Origin: Streptomyces echinatus | Lineage (GTDB): Bacteria; Actinomycetota; Actinomycetes; Streptomycetales; Streptomycetaceae | DNA length: 64,000 bases | Reading direction: 5' to 3' | Assembly: GCF_014203595.1 (NCBI RefSeq) | Contig: NZ_JACHJK010000014.1 | Location: forward strand, 210,234 to 274,233 | Part shown: one piece after another, positions 15,505 to 23,444 of the stretch | Layout: each line of letters begins with the position of its first letter | Numbering within the stretch: the stretch's first letter is position 1 | The notes under the pieces: model-generated | Databases searched by the model: none | What the model saw: the letters and a program-made list of their open reading frames with translations, nothing else | What the model was told of the DNA's origin: nothing | Position numbers and translations under genes: made by a program

Positions 15505-16320
15505 ATGACCGATCCGGCGACGGCGCCCGAGCCGGCCACGCACCAGAAGATCGACACATCGGTGCCGCACTCGGCCCGCATCTGGAACTACTGGCTGGGC
15601 GGCAAGGACAACTACCCGGTCGACGAGGCGGCCGGCGACGCCTACACCGCCGTCTTCCCCGGCATCGTCACCATCGCCCGCGGCAGCCGCGCCTTCCTGC
15701 GCCGCAACATCGCGTACCTCGTCTCCGAGGCGGGCATCCGGCAGTTCCTGGACATCGGCACGGGCCTGCCGACCGCGGAGAACACCCACGAGGTGGCCCA
15801 GCGGCTCGCCCCCGAGGCACGGATCGTCTACGTCGACAACGACCCGATGGTCCTGGCCCACGCCCGCGCGCTGCTGTACTCCTCCCGCGAGGGCGCGACC
15901 GCCTACATCGACGCCGACGTCACGGACCCGGACCGTATCCTCGCGACCGCCGCCGAGACGCTGGACCTCACCCGGCCCACCGCGCTCGTGCTCAGCAACA
16001 TCCTCGGACACGTCGCCGACTACGACCGGGCCCGCTCGATCGTGGACCGGCTCATGGACGCCCTGCCGCCGGGCAGTTACCTGTCCGTCAACGACGGGTC
16101 ACGCGGCATCGACCCGGTCTTCGAGCAGGCCCAGGACGCCTACAACGACAGCGGCGCGATCCCGTACAACCTGCGTACGGTCGACGCGATCACCGGGTAC
16201 TTCGACGGCCTGGAGCTCGTCGAACCCGGCGTCGTCTCCGTCACCCAGTGGCGTCCCGAGCCCGGTTCGCCCGCCCAGGAGATCGTCGCCGAGCACGGGG
16301 GACTCGCCCGGAAGCCCTGA
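15505..16320 (+). CDS. SAM-dependent methyltransferase (DUF574 / S-adenosyl methyltransferase family)
   Basis: 271 residues from the ATG at 15505 with GAAGGA upstream. The family opening SVPHSARIWNYWLGGKDNYPVDE is recognisable from its positions 22-44 (key SARIWNYWLGGKDN). The SAM-binding loop is FLDIGTGLPT, followed by YVDNDPMVLAHA. This family is greatly expanded in Streptomyces; substrates are unknown, and several members sit near regulatory genes. It diverges from the M4 protease gene. It carries no signal peptide and is presumably cytoplasmic. Confidence 0.9.
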   Translation: MTDPATAPEPATHQKIDTSVPHSARIWNYWLGGKDNYPVDEAAGDAYTAVFPGIVTIARGSRAFLRRNIAYLVSEAGIRQFLDIGTGLPTAENTHEVAQRLAPEARIVYVDNDPMVLAHARALLYSSREGATAYIDADVTDPDRILATAAETLDLTRPTALVLSNILGHVADYDRARSIVDRLMDALPPGSYLSVNDGSRGIDPVFEQAQDAYNDSGAIPYNLRTVDAITGYFDGLELVEPGVVSVTQWRPEPGSPAQEIVAEHGGLARKP

Positions 16321-16412
16321 TGATCCGTTCCGCGCGCCGGGGCAGGACCCGGCCGCGGCCGTTCAGCGCCGGCTCGGGACGCCCAGCATCCGGATGAGCT
16401 GGGGCGGACACC

Positions 16413-16848
16413 GTGCAGCGCTCGATCAACGATCCCACCCTCTACGCCGCGGCGGCGCGGTCCCTGCTGAAGGCCCTGCGGAGCCGCCCGCGGACCCGGC
16501 TCGCCGGCAGCCTGGAGGTCGAGCCGGGGGTGGTGCGCGCCGATTCCGACGAACTGCTGCACGCCGCCCTCGACCGACTGGGACTGCCGCGCGGGTACGC
16601 GGCGGCGGTACGGGGTCACCGGGACGCCCTCGACGTCCTGCGGACCTCGAACCGGCTGTGGACCTACTTCAGCCCCGCGGAGGAGATCACCCCCGGCGAG
16701 CGCACCGGCCGTTCCCGGGGCGGCGGCGACCAGCCCGTCCTGGACGCCGACGGCCGAAGCCGCGTCTCGGTGGAGGACGCGGCGGTCGCCCTGCGACGAG
16801 GCGGAGCTGCCTCGCTTCGTGCAGCGCCGCTTCACCATCGGTTACTGA
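16413..16848 (+). pseudogene. Degraded NAD(P)H-binding SDR (YwnB/NmrA-like) gene
   Basis: The frame from 16413 reads like the C-terminal two thirds of an atypical SDR: DPTLYAAAARSLLKALRSR, then HRDALDVLRTSN, WTYFSPAEEITPGERTGR and DADGRSRVSVEDAAVAL. After base 16793 the homology continues in another frame (DEAELPRFVQRRFTIGY, then TGA at 16846-16848), consistent with one extra base at 16794. The nucleotide-binding N-terminus (GxTGxxG) is missing upstream. Several family positions are also damaged, for example between SLE and HRDAL. This is a truncated, frameshifted relic; the surviving open frame runs 17 bases past the ancestral stop. Confidence 0.75.
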
Positions 16849-16987
16849 CGGCAGGTTTTGCCTGACGGTCGACCGAGGAGACGCCCGGGCGTCGTAACGT
16901 CACCGCATCCCCTGATCACGATCACGGACCTCTCCGGCGGCGGCTCGTCGTGCCCCGCGCCGGAGAGGACCGGTGAGGAGGCATGCG

Positions 16988-17287
16988 ATGGACGTCGTCG
17001 GCATACGGAACACGGCCGGGGACCTGCCCGAGGCCTGGAACTCGCGGCTGCTCGGGCGGGTCGGGACCGCCGGGGTGAAGGTACTGCGGATGGACGGACG
17101 CCCCCTGGTGTCCGAATCCCATGACACGGCGGAGGCACTGCTGGTGCTGGACGGCGTCCTGCGGCTCGTGGCCGACGGCGTCGACGTCGACGTACGGGCC
17201 GGAGAGATGTACGTCGTCCGGGCCGGGGTGGAACATGCCGTGCGCCCGGGCAGCCGGGGCACGCTGGTCATCGTCGAGCAGATCTAG
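16988..17287 (+). CDS. Cupin-domain protein
   Basis: 99 residues with a single cupin barrel: ESHDTAEALLVLDGVLRLVA (cupin motif 1 region) and GEMYVVRAGVEHAVRPG (motif 2 with the conserved PxG/AGVxH element). The first motif has His and Glu but is not the full HxH. The ATG at 16988 is chosen because GAGGAGG lies 7 bases upstream. Function is unknown; members bind small ligands or metals. Its last 4 bases overlap the end of the convergent MarR-like gene. Confidence 0.8.
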   Translation: MDVVGIRNTAGDLPEAWNSRLLGRVGTAGVKVLRMDGRPLVSESHDTAEALLVLDGVLRLVADGVDVDVRAGEMYVVRAGVEHAVRPGSRGTLVIVEQI

Positions 17288-17748
17288 CCGGCGCTCCCGC
17301 CGGTGTTCGCGATCATCTGCCGGAGCACCTTCAGGGTGGTGACGTAGTCGGCGTCGTCGATGCCCTGGTGGATGCGGTCGCGGATGGCGGGGGCGTGCCG
17401 CTTGAGGCCGGCCCGGGCCTCGTCCCCGGCGGGGGTGATCCACAGGCGGCCGTCGTCCAGGGTGAGCCAGCCTCGCCGCAGCAGGTCCTCGGCCTCGGCC
17501 GCCAGGTCGTCCTCCGGTCTGAGGTAGTCGCTCATCGCCTGCTGGAGTTCGGGGACGGTCATGCCCCGGCCGTCGGCCGAGAGGTCGTGCCGCGACAGGT
17601 GGCGCAGCAGCCAGTACCCGGGCTGGGTGAAGCCGAGTTCGGCCTGCCGGGCCCGGGTGAAGGCGATGAGGGCCTCGTAGGCCAGGCCGGTCCAGTAGGC
17701 GGCCGGCTGGGTGGCGAGTTCGGTGTCGGAGAGGGACTGGCTGGTCAT
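17284..17748 (-). CDS. MarR-like winged-helix regulator
   Basis: 154 residues with helix-rich ends and a central winged helix (about 45-115: FTQPGYWLLRHLSRHD, MTVPELQQAMSDYL, AEDLLRRGWLTLDDGRLWITPAG). The layout is MarR-like: dimerisation helices flank the DNA-binding wing. ATG at 17746-17748 with GGAGGTACCGC upstream. Convergent with the cupin gene and divergent from the metallophosphoesterase gene, which is a candidate target. Ligand unknown. Confidence 0.75.
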   Translation of the reverse strand: MTSQSLSDTELATQPAAYWTGLAYEALIAFTRARQAELGFTQPGYWLLRHLSRHDLSADGRGMTVPELQQAMSDYLRPEDDLAAEAEDLLRRGWLTLDDGRLWITPAGDEARAGLKRHAPAIRDRIHQGIDDADYVTTLKVLRQMIANTGGSAG

Positions 17749-17893
17749 TGCGGTACCTCCTGCGGTGATCGCTGACACAGGCACCGTAGAACCTCGACCT
17801 TGGTTGAGATCAAGGCCGGGCCGGAACCCGCCACGCCCGTGCGCACGGTGGGCGCGACCCCGGACTCCCCTCCCTGACCGGGGCGTTGTTACG

Positions 17894-19420
17894 GTGCACG
17901 GCGTGTCTGACTCCTCACGCGATACCGCACAGGGCGCCGGCTGGGGCGCGGCCGAACCCGGCACCTACAGGCGGCTGATGCCGGACCATGTCGAGAAGCT
18001 GTCGTGGCTGAACCCCCGGATTCTGTGGGCCGCCCGCAACGGCGTCCTGGCGTCCTGGTTCGGCGATCCGACCGGCGCCACCCGCGGCCGCTGGGTGGCC
18101 CGGCGGGCCGCGGCGGGAGCACCCGCCGACAAGCTGGTCCGCCGGGACGTACCGGAACGGTTCTCCTTCATGGTCATCGGGGACCCCGGCGAGGGCGACG
18201 ACTCCCAGTACGCCGTCGTGCCCGGCTTCCTGAAGGCGAGTCGGGACACGGACTTCGCGGTGATCGCCAGCGATGTCATCTACCCCGTGGGCAGCGCCGA
18301 CGACTACGGCGACAAGTTCTTCCGGCCGTACCAGGACTATCCCGCGCCGATCTACGCGATACCGGGGAACCACGACTGGTACGAGGACCTCGGCGCCTTC
18401 ATGCGTGTCTTCTGCGCCGACACCCCGCCGCTCGGCCCGGAGCCCCGGCCCCGCCCGCTCGGCCGTGCCTGGTGGCGTTCCCTGCTGTGGCACCGGGCAC
18501 GGCCCGCCGACGAACAACGGCTCGCCGCGGCACGGAGGTTGCGGCCGGCGCCGGGTCAGCAGGCCGAACAGCCGGGCCCCTACTGGGCGATCGACGCGGG
18601 GCCGGTGCGGATCATCGGCATCGACACCGGCCTGCTGGGCACGGTCGACGCCGAACAGGGCGCCTGGCTGCGCGAGATGTCCGCGGGACCGCGGCCGAAG
18701 ATCCTCGTCACCGGGTCGCCGTTGTACGTCGACGGCGAGCACCATCCGTGCCCCATCGAGGGCGGCGGCACGGTGGACGACATCGTCCGGGCCCCGGAGC
18801 ACCACTACGTGGCCGCGATCGGCGGCGACATCCACAACTACCAGCGCTATCCGGTCGCGGTGGACGGCCGCACCATCCAGTACGTCGTGGCGGGCGGCGG
18901 CGGGGCCTTCATGCACGCCACGCACACCATCCCGCGGGTGTCCGTCGGCGGTGTCACCGAGCGCGAGTTCCGCTGCTATCCGCTGCGCGGTGACTCGCTC
19001 GCCTTCTACGGCCGCCTGTACGGCCGCCGGCTGCGGCTGCGCCGCTTCTTCCGCCTGACCGAGGCGGAGGCGACGGCCGTCGTCGCCGAACGGCTCGGCA
19101 TCGAGCCGGGCCGCGCCCCCGGCACCGACGCCCGGATCACCCGACGCATCCGCCTGGTGGCGAGCCTGCTGGGCACCGGCCGCCGTCCGGACCGTCCGGC
19201 CCGGTTCCGGCTGCCCGTGCGCAAGATCTACACCCAGTTGTTCTCGCCGTCCTCCGCCACCTACAGCCCGCCGTTCTTCAAGTGCTTCCTGCGGCTGGAC
19301 GTCGCTCCGGACGCCGTCCGGCTGCGCTGTTTCGCCGCCACGGGCAACCGCGCGCAGGAACTGGACCCGCCGGTCGAGGACGAGGTCGTGATCCCGCTGC
19401 CGCCGGCCGGGGCGAACTGA
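17894..19420 (+). CDS. Metallophosphoesterase (calcineurin-like)
   Basis: About 508 residues. Start uncertain: GTG at 17894 or 17903, both without a strong ribosome site; the longer is given. The binuclear metal motifs are FMVIGDPGEGDD (first D-x-H block, modified to GDPGEGD), IPGNHDWYED and GGDIHNYQRY. No signal peptide or membrane segment. The 90-residue C-terminal extension after the catalytic core contains RKIYTQLFSPSSAT and seems specific to actinobacteria. The substrate is unknown; relatives cleave phosphodiesters or cyclic nucleotides. Confidence 0.85.
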   Translation: MHGVSDSSRDTAQGAGWGAAEPGTYRRLMPDHVEKLSWLNPRILWAARNGVLASWFGDPTGATRGRWVARRAAAGAPADKLVRRDVPERFSFMVIGDPGEGDDSQYAVVPGFLKASRDTDFAVIASDVIYPVGSADDYGDKFFRPYQDYPAPIYAIPGNHDWYEDLGAFMRVFCADTPPLGPEPRPRPLGRAWWRSLLWHRARPADEQRLAAARRLRPAPGQQAEQPGPYWAIDAGPVRIIGIDTGLLGTVDAEQGAWLREMSAGPRPKILVTGSPLYVDGEHHPCPIEGGGTVDDIVRAPEHHYVAAIGGDIHNYQRYPVAVDGRTIQYVVAGGGGAFMHATHTIPRVSVGGVTEREFRCYPLRGDSLAFYGRLYGRRLRLRRFFRLTEAEATAVVAERLGIEPGRAPGTDARITRRIRLVASLLGTGRRPDRPARFRLPVRKIYTQLFSPSSATYSPPFFKCFLRLDVAPDAVRLRCFAATGNRAQELDPPVEDEVVIPLPPAGAN

Positions 19421-19487
19421 TCACACGGTTGTCACACTCGGCTGCCAGAATCGGGGCAGAGCCGCCACCCGACCGCTGGAGGAACCG

Positions 19488-20525
19488 GTGCCGACCACTC
19501 CCCGCCCGCTGCGCAAGCTGGGCTTCCTCACCATCGGCCTGTTCGACGCGGCGGACCCGGGCCGGGGCCACGAGTCCACGCTGGAGATCATCGAGCTGGG
19601 CGAGCGGCTCGGCTTCGACACCGCCTGGGTCCGCCACCGGCATCTGCAGTACGGCATCTCGTCCCCGGTCGCCGTGCTGGCCGCGGCCTCCCAGCGGACC
19701 CGCCGGATCGGGCTGGGCACCGCGGTGACACCGCTCGGCTGGGAGAACCCGCTGCGGCTGGCCGAGGACCTGGCCACGGTCGACATCCTGTCCGGGGGCC
19801 GGCTCAACCCGGGCGTCAGCGTGGGCCCCCCGATGCACTACGAACAGGTCAAGGACGCCCTCTACCCGGACACCGCCGGCACGGAGGACTTCGGCTACCA
19901 GCGCGTGCGGCGGCTGCTGGACCTGGTGCGCGGCAAACCCGCCACCGACTTCAGCGGGGTGGAGGGCTTCGAGGTCTACTCCGACGTCGTCCAGCCGCAC
20001 TCCCCCGGGCTCGGCCGGCGGCTCTGGTACGGCGGTGGCAGCCTGAGGTCGGCGCGCTGGGCAGGCGAGCACGGGATGAACCTCCTGACCAGCAGCGTCG
20101 TCAAGGCCGAGCGGCCGGAGGGACCGCTGGACTTCGCCGAGATCCAGCTGTCCCACATCCGGGAGTTCCGCGCCCACCACCCCGACGGCGAGGCGGCCCG
20201 GGTCTCGCAGGGCCTGGTCGTGATCCCGACCGACTCCGCGAGCGCCGGGCAGCGCGCCAAGTACGCGCGGTACGCGGCCGGGCGACTGCCCCGTACGGCC
20301 TCGCCCCAGGGCCCGGCGCGGCTGCTGTTCGCGCCGGACCTGGTCGGCACCTCGGCGGAACTGGCCGAGCGGCTGCGGGCGCACGCCGCTTTCCGCGAGG
20401 TCGACGAGGTGGCGTTCGCGCTGCCGTTCACCTTCGGGCACGAGGACTACGCGCAGATCCTGACGGACATGGCCCAGCGGCTGGGCCCGGCACTGGGCTG
20501 GCGGCCCGGCGGCGAGAAGGCCTAG
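19488..20525 (+). CDS. LLM-class flavin-dependent oxidoreductase
   Basis: 345 residues from a GTG with GGAGGAACCG. A bacterial luciferase-like TIM barrel: LRKLGFLTIGLFD, ELGERLGFDTAWVRHRH, VAVLAAASQRTRRIGLGTAV, and GGGSLRSARWAGEHGMNLL, the flavin-phosphate-binding region. It uses FMN supplied by a reductase, or F420 in some actinobacterial relatives; the sequence does not decide. It is convergent with the TauD-like gene, and the two stops are 45 bases apart. Confidence 0.88.
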   Translation: MPTTPRPLRKLGFLTIGLFDAADPGRGHESTLEIIELGERLGFDTAWVRHRHLQYGISSPVAVLAAASQRTRRIGLGTAVTPLGWENPLRLAEDLATVDILSGGRLNPGVSVGPPMHYEQVKDALYPDTAGTEDFGYQRVRRLLDLVRGKPATDFSGVEGFEVYSDVVQPHSPGLGRRLWYGGGSLRSARWAGEHGMNLLTSSVVKAERPEGPLDFAEIQLSHIREFRAHHPDGEAARVSQGLVVIPTDSASAGQRAKYARYAAGRLPRTASPQGPARLLFAPDLVGTSAELAERLRAHAAFREVDEVAFALPFTFGHEDYAQILTDMAQRLGPALGWRPGGEKA

Positions 20526-20570
20526 GGTCTTTCGTTCGGACCCGGCCTGATCGAGACGTAGGACCCTGGG

Positions 20571-21545
20571 TCACCACTCCCCCACCGCCGTACCAGTGAC
20601 CGGTTCGGAGGGGCGGCCGTCCACGCCGACCGGCACGTCGCCCTGGAGCATCACCCGGTGCATGATCCTGGGGGCGCCCACGTGTGTGTGGTCGCCGGGG
20701 GCGAGGTGGATGGTGGCCCGGTTGTCCCAGAAGGCGACGCTTCCCGGTTCCCAGCGGAAGCGGACCGTGTACTCGGGACGCACGGCCTGCTCCAGCAGCA
20801 TCTCCAGCAGCGCCGCGCTCTCCGGCCGGGAGAGGTCCACGATCTGCTCCAGGTAGTAGCCGTTCACGGACAGCACCCGTTCCCCGGTCTCCGGGTGGAC
20901 CCGCACCAGGGGGTGCACGGAGGCGACCTGGTGGTCCAGCAGGTGGCGGACGTAGTCGTCGTCGCCGGGCCGGGGCTGGTAGCCGACACCGAGCCGGTGT
21001 TCGGCGCGCAGCCCGTCCACGAAGGCCCGCACCGGCGCGGACAGCCCGGCGTAGGCGGCGGCCAGGTTGGCCCAGGTGGTGTCGCCGCCGTAGGGCGGAA
21101 CGGTCTCGGCGCGCAGGACGGTCGCGGCCGGCGGGTCGATCCGGGCTCCGTGGTCGCAGTGCCACCCGCGCAGCAGGGTGTGCCGGCGCCGGCGCAGCCA
21201 CTCCTCGTGCTCCATGCCGAACCGGCCGCCGAGCTCCAGCCGGTCGGCCGTGGTCTCCACCGCCGGGAAGTCCGCGGGCGAGGCGCCGCCCCGCCGGCCG
21301 AGGACGACCGGCCGGCCGAAGCGGCGGGCGAAGGCGAGGTGCCCGGCGTGGTCGAGCCGCTGTCCGCGGAAGAACACCACCTTCCAGCGCAGCACCGCGT
21401 CCCTGATGAGGGCGGTCACCGCGTCGTCCAGCGGCCGGGCGAGATCGACGCCGGTGATCTCGGCGCCGATGTGACCGGCGACCGGTCGCACCTCCACGCC
21501 CCCGACGTGTCCCGTTCCTCCCGCGGTCGCCCTGTCCGTCGTCAT
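20571..21545 (-). CDS. TauD/TfdA-family alpha-ketoglutarate-dependent dioxygenase
   Basis: 324 residues from the ATG at 21543-21545 with GGAGGGC upstream. The Fe(II) facial triad is His129 and Asp131 (WHCDHG) with distal His280 in FWDNRATIHLA. The 2-oxoglutarate arginine is in the following RIMHRVML segment (Arg297). The N-terminus (EVRPVAGHIGAEITGVDL) is typical of taurine and 2,4-D-type dioxygenases. Substrate unknown; no sulfonate transporter is adjacent. It diverges from the aldo-keto reductase gene across 266 bases. Confidence 0.92.
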   Translation of the reverse strand: MTTDRATAGGTGHVGGVEVRPVAGHIGAEITGVDLARPLDDAVTALIRDAVLRWKVVFFRGQRLDHAGHLAFARRFGRPVVLGRRGGASPADFPAVETTADRLELGGRFGMEHEEWLRRRRHTLLRGWHCDHGARIDPPAATVLRAETVPPYGGDTTWANLAAAYAGLSAPVRAFVDGLRAEHRLGVGYQPRPGDDDYVRHLLDHQVASVHPLVRVHPETGERVLSVNGYYLEQIVDLSRPESAALLEMLLEQAVRPEYTVRFRWEPGSVAFWDNRATIHLAPGDHTHVGAPRIMHRVMLQGDVPVGVDGRPSEPVTGTAVGEW

Positions 21546-21811
21546 GCGCCCTCCGGTGCTCGTCCGTCTCGGCTGCCGGGGAGATCGTGACATCACCGGG
21601 CCTCGGACGGCGAACTCCCGTACGGCCGTGTCCCGGAGCACGGCCGTGCCACCGCCGGCGGGCCGGGCGGCGGTGGCGGGCCGGGCGGCGGTGGCCGGCC
21701 CTCTCACCCCCAGGATCGCGGGGGCACTGCCACGCGCGGACCGCCGGGCGCAGGGTGGACGGCGAGGCCGCCGGGAGGGACCGGTGGCCTGGACATCCTG
21801 AGAGGTACGAC

Positions 21812-22675
21812 ATGACTGCACAGCTCGGCGGCACCGTCACCCCGGCCGCGGGCCTGACCCTGACCCGCGTCGGCTACGGCGCCATGCAGCTGGCCGGGCC
21901 GCATGTCTTCGGCCCGCCGCGGGACCGGGACCGGGCGGTCGCGGTGCTGCGCGCGGTGGTGGAGGCGGGCATCACCCATATCGACACGGCCGACTTCTAC
22001 GGGCCCGTCGTCGTCAACGAGATCATCAGGGAGGCCCTGCACCCCTACCCGGACAGCCTGCGCCTCGTCACCAAGGTCGGGGCCCGGCGAGGCGCCGACG
22101 GCAGCTGGATCATGTCGCGGCATCCCGGGGACCTGAAGGCGCAGGTGTACGACAACCTGCGGAACCTCGGCGTGGAGGCCCTGGACGTGGTCAATCTGCG
22201 GCTCGGCGACCTGGACACCCCGAACGAGGACTCCATCGCCGATCAGTTCGGCACCCTGGCCGGGCTGCGGGAGCGGGGACTGATCCGGCACCTCGGGCTG
22301 AGCACCGCGTCCGCCGCCCAGCTGGACGAGGCCCGCGCGATCGCGCCCGTGGTGACCGTGCAGAACCTGTACAACCTGGCGAACCGGCAGGACGACGCGC
22401 TGCTGCGGCGCACGGCGGCGGAGAACATCGCCTACGTGCCGTACTTCCCGCTGGGCGGGTTCACCCCCTTGCAGTCCGAGACGCTGGCGAAGGTCGCCGC
22501 ACGCCTCGGGGCCTCGCCGCAGCAGGTGGCGCTGGCCTGGCTGCTGCGCCGGTCCCCGAACATCGTGCTCATCCCCGGCACCTCCTCCCCCGGGCACCTG
22601 CGGGAGAACATCGCCGCGGCGAGCCTGGCGCTGCCGGACGACGCGGCGGCCGAGCTGGACGGCATCGCGGGCTGA
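21812..22675 (+). CDS. Aldo/keto reductase family oxidoreductase lacking the catalytic His
   Basis: A 287-residue TIM-barrel AKR. Asp58 and Tyr63 (IDTADFYG) and Lys88 (VTKVG) of the catalytic tetrad are present. The usual His is replaced: the strand reads DVVNLRLGD, with Arg130 at that place. The NADPH region PGTSSPGHLRENIAA is intact. The substitution recurs in one actinobacterial AKR subgroup as far as I recall, so it may define different chemistry rather than loss of function. The gene is monocistronic or coupled to the phosphoesterase 58 bases downstream. Confidence 0.88.
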   Translation: MTAQLGGTVTPAAGLTLTRVGYGAMQLAGPHVFGPPRDRDRAVAVLRAVVEAGITHIDTADFYGPVVVNEIIREALHPYPDSLRLVTKVGARRGADGSWIMSRHPGDLKAQVYDNLRNLGVEALDVVNLRLGDLDTPNEDSIADQFGTLAGLRERGLIRHLGLSTASAAQLDEARAIAPVVTVQNLYNLANRQDDALLRRTAAENIAYVPYFPLGGFTPLQSETLAKVAARLGASPQQVALAWLLRRSPNIVLIPGTSSPGHLRENIAAASLALPDDAAAELDGIAG

Positions 22676-22733
22676 ACCGACCGGGTCCGGGTACCCGGGG
22701 GCGCGTGAGGCGGACGCGGGGAAGGAGCCGCAC

Positions 22734-23345
22734 GTGGCAGCGGAGGACCGGCTGCGGACGTACCGCGGCAAGCGCGATTTCGGGCGGACCCGCGAGCCCT
22801 CGGGGCAGGCACCTGCGGCCGGCGGCGACCGGCCCCGGTTCGTGGTGCAGATCCACGACGCGCGCCGGATGCACTTCGACTTCCGGCTGCAGGTCGACGA
22901 CGTCCTGAAGTCCTGGTCGGTCCCGAAGGGCCCGTCCGGCGATCCGGGGGACAAGCGGCTGGCGGTGCCGACGGAGGACCATCCGCTGGAGTACGAGGAG
23001 TTCGAGGGCACCATCCCGAAGGGCGAGTACGGGGGCGGCACCGTGATCGTGTGGGACCGCGGGACGTACGAGCCGCTCTCCCACGACCGCCGCGGAGACC
23101 CGGTGGACTTCGCCGAGTCCCTGGAGCGGGGGCATGCCACGTTCCGGCTGCACGGCAGCAAGCTGCACGGTGAGTACGCCCTCACCCGCTTCCGCGGCGG
23201 CCGGGACGAGGAGCAGGCCTGGCTGCTGGTGCGCAAGGGGCCGGCGCGGTCGGCCGGGCACGGCACACCCGACCCCCGGCGGGCCCGCTCGGTGCGCACC
23301 GGGCGCACGCTGGCGCAGGTCGCCGCCGACGCCGGACAGGGGTGA
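22734..23345 (+). CDS. Stand-alone LigD-type DNA 3'-phosphoesterase
   Basis: 203 residues from a GTG with GAAGGAG. The protein is only the PE domain found at the N-terminus of ligase D: KRDFGRTREPSG, then FVVQIHDARRMHFDFRL (catalytic His/Asp cluster), LKSWSVPKGPS, and PKGEYGGGTVIVWDRG. It trims 3'-phosphates and ribonucleotides from DNA ends before non-homologous end joining. Neither the polymerase nor ligase domain is fused, but a separate ATP-dependent ligase lies about 11 kb downstream. Ku is not in the window. Confidence 0.92.
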   Translation: MAAEDRLRTYRGKRDFGRTREPSGQAPAAGGDRPRFVVQIHDARRMHFDFRLQVDDVLKSWSVPKGPSGDPGDKRLAVPTEDHPLEYEEFEGTIPKGEYGGGTVIVWDRGTYEPLSHDRRGDPVDFAESLERGHATFRLHGSKLHGEYALTRFRGGRDEEQAWLLVRKGPARSAGHGTPDPRRARSVRTGRTLAQVAADAGQG

Positions 23346-23444
23346 CGCCCCGGTGCGGTGACCGGACGCCGGCGTGGCAGCGATCAGAGGCCGGCGTCGC
23401 GATGTCAGGGGGCGGCGTCGCGACGGTCAGAGGCCGGGCGGCGA

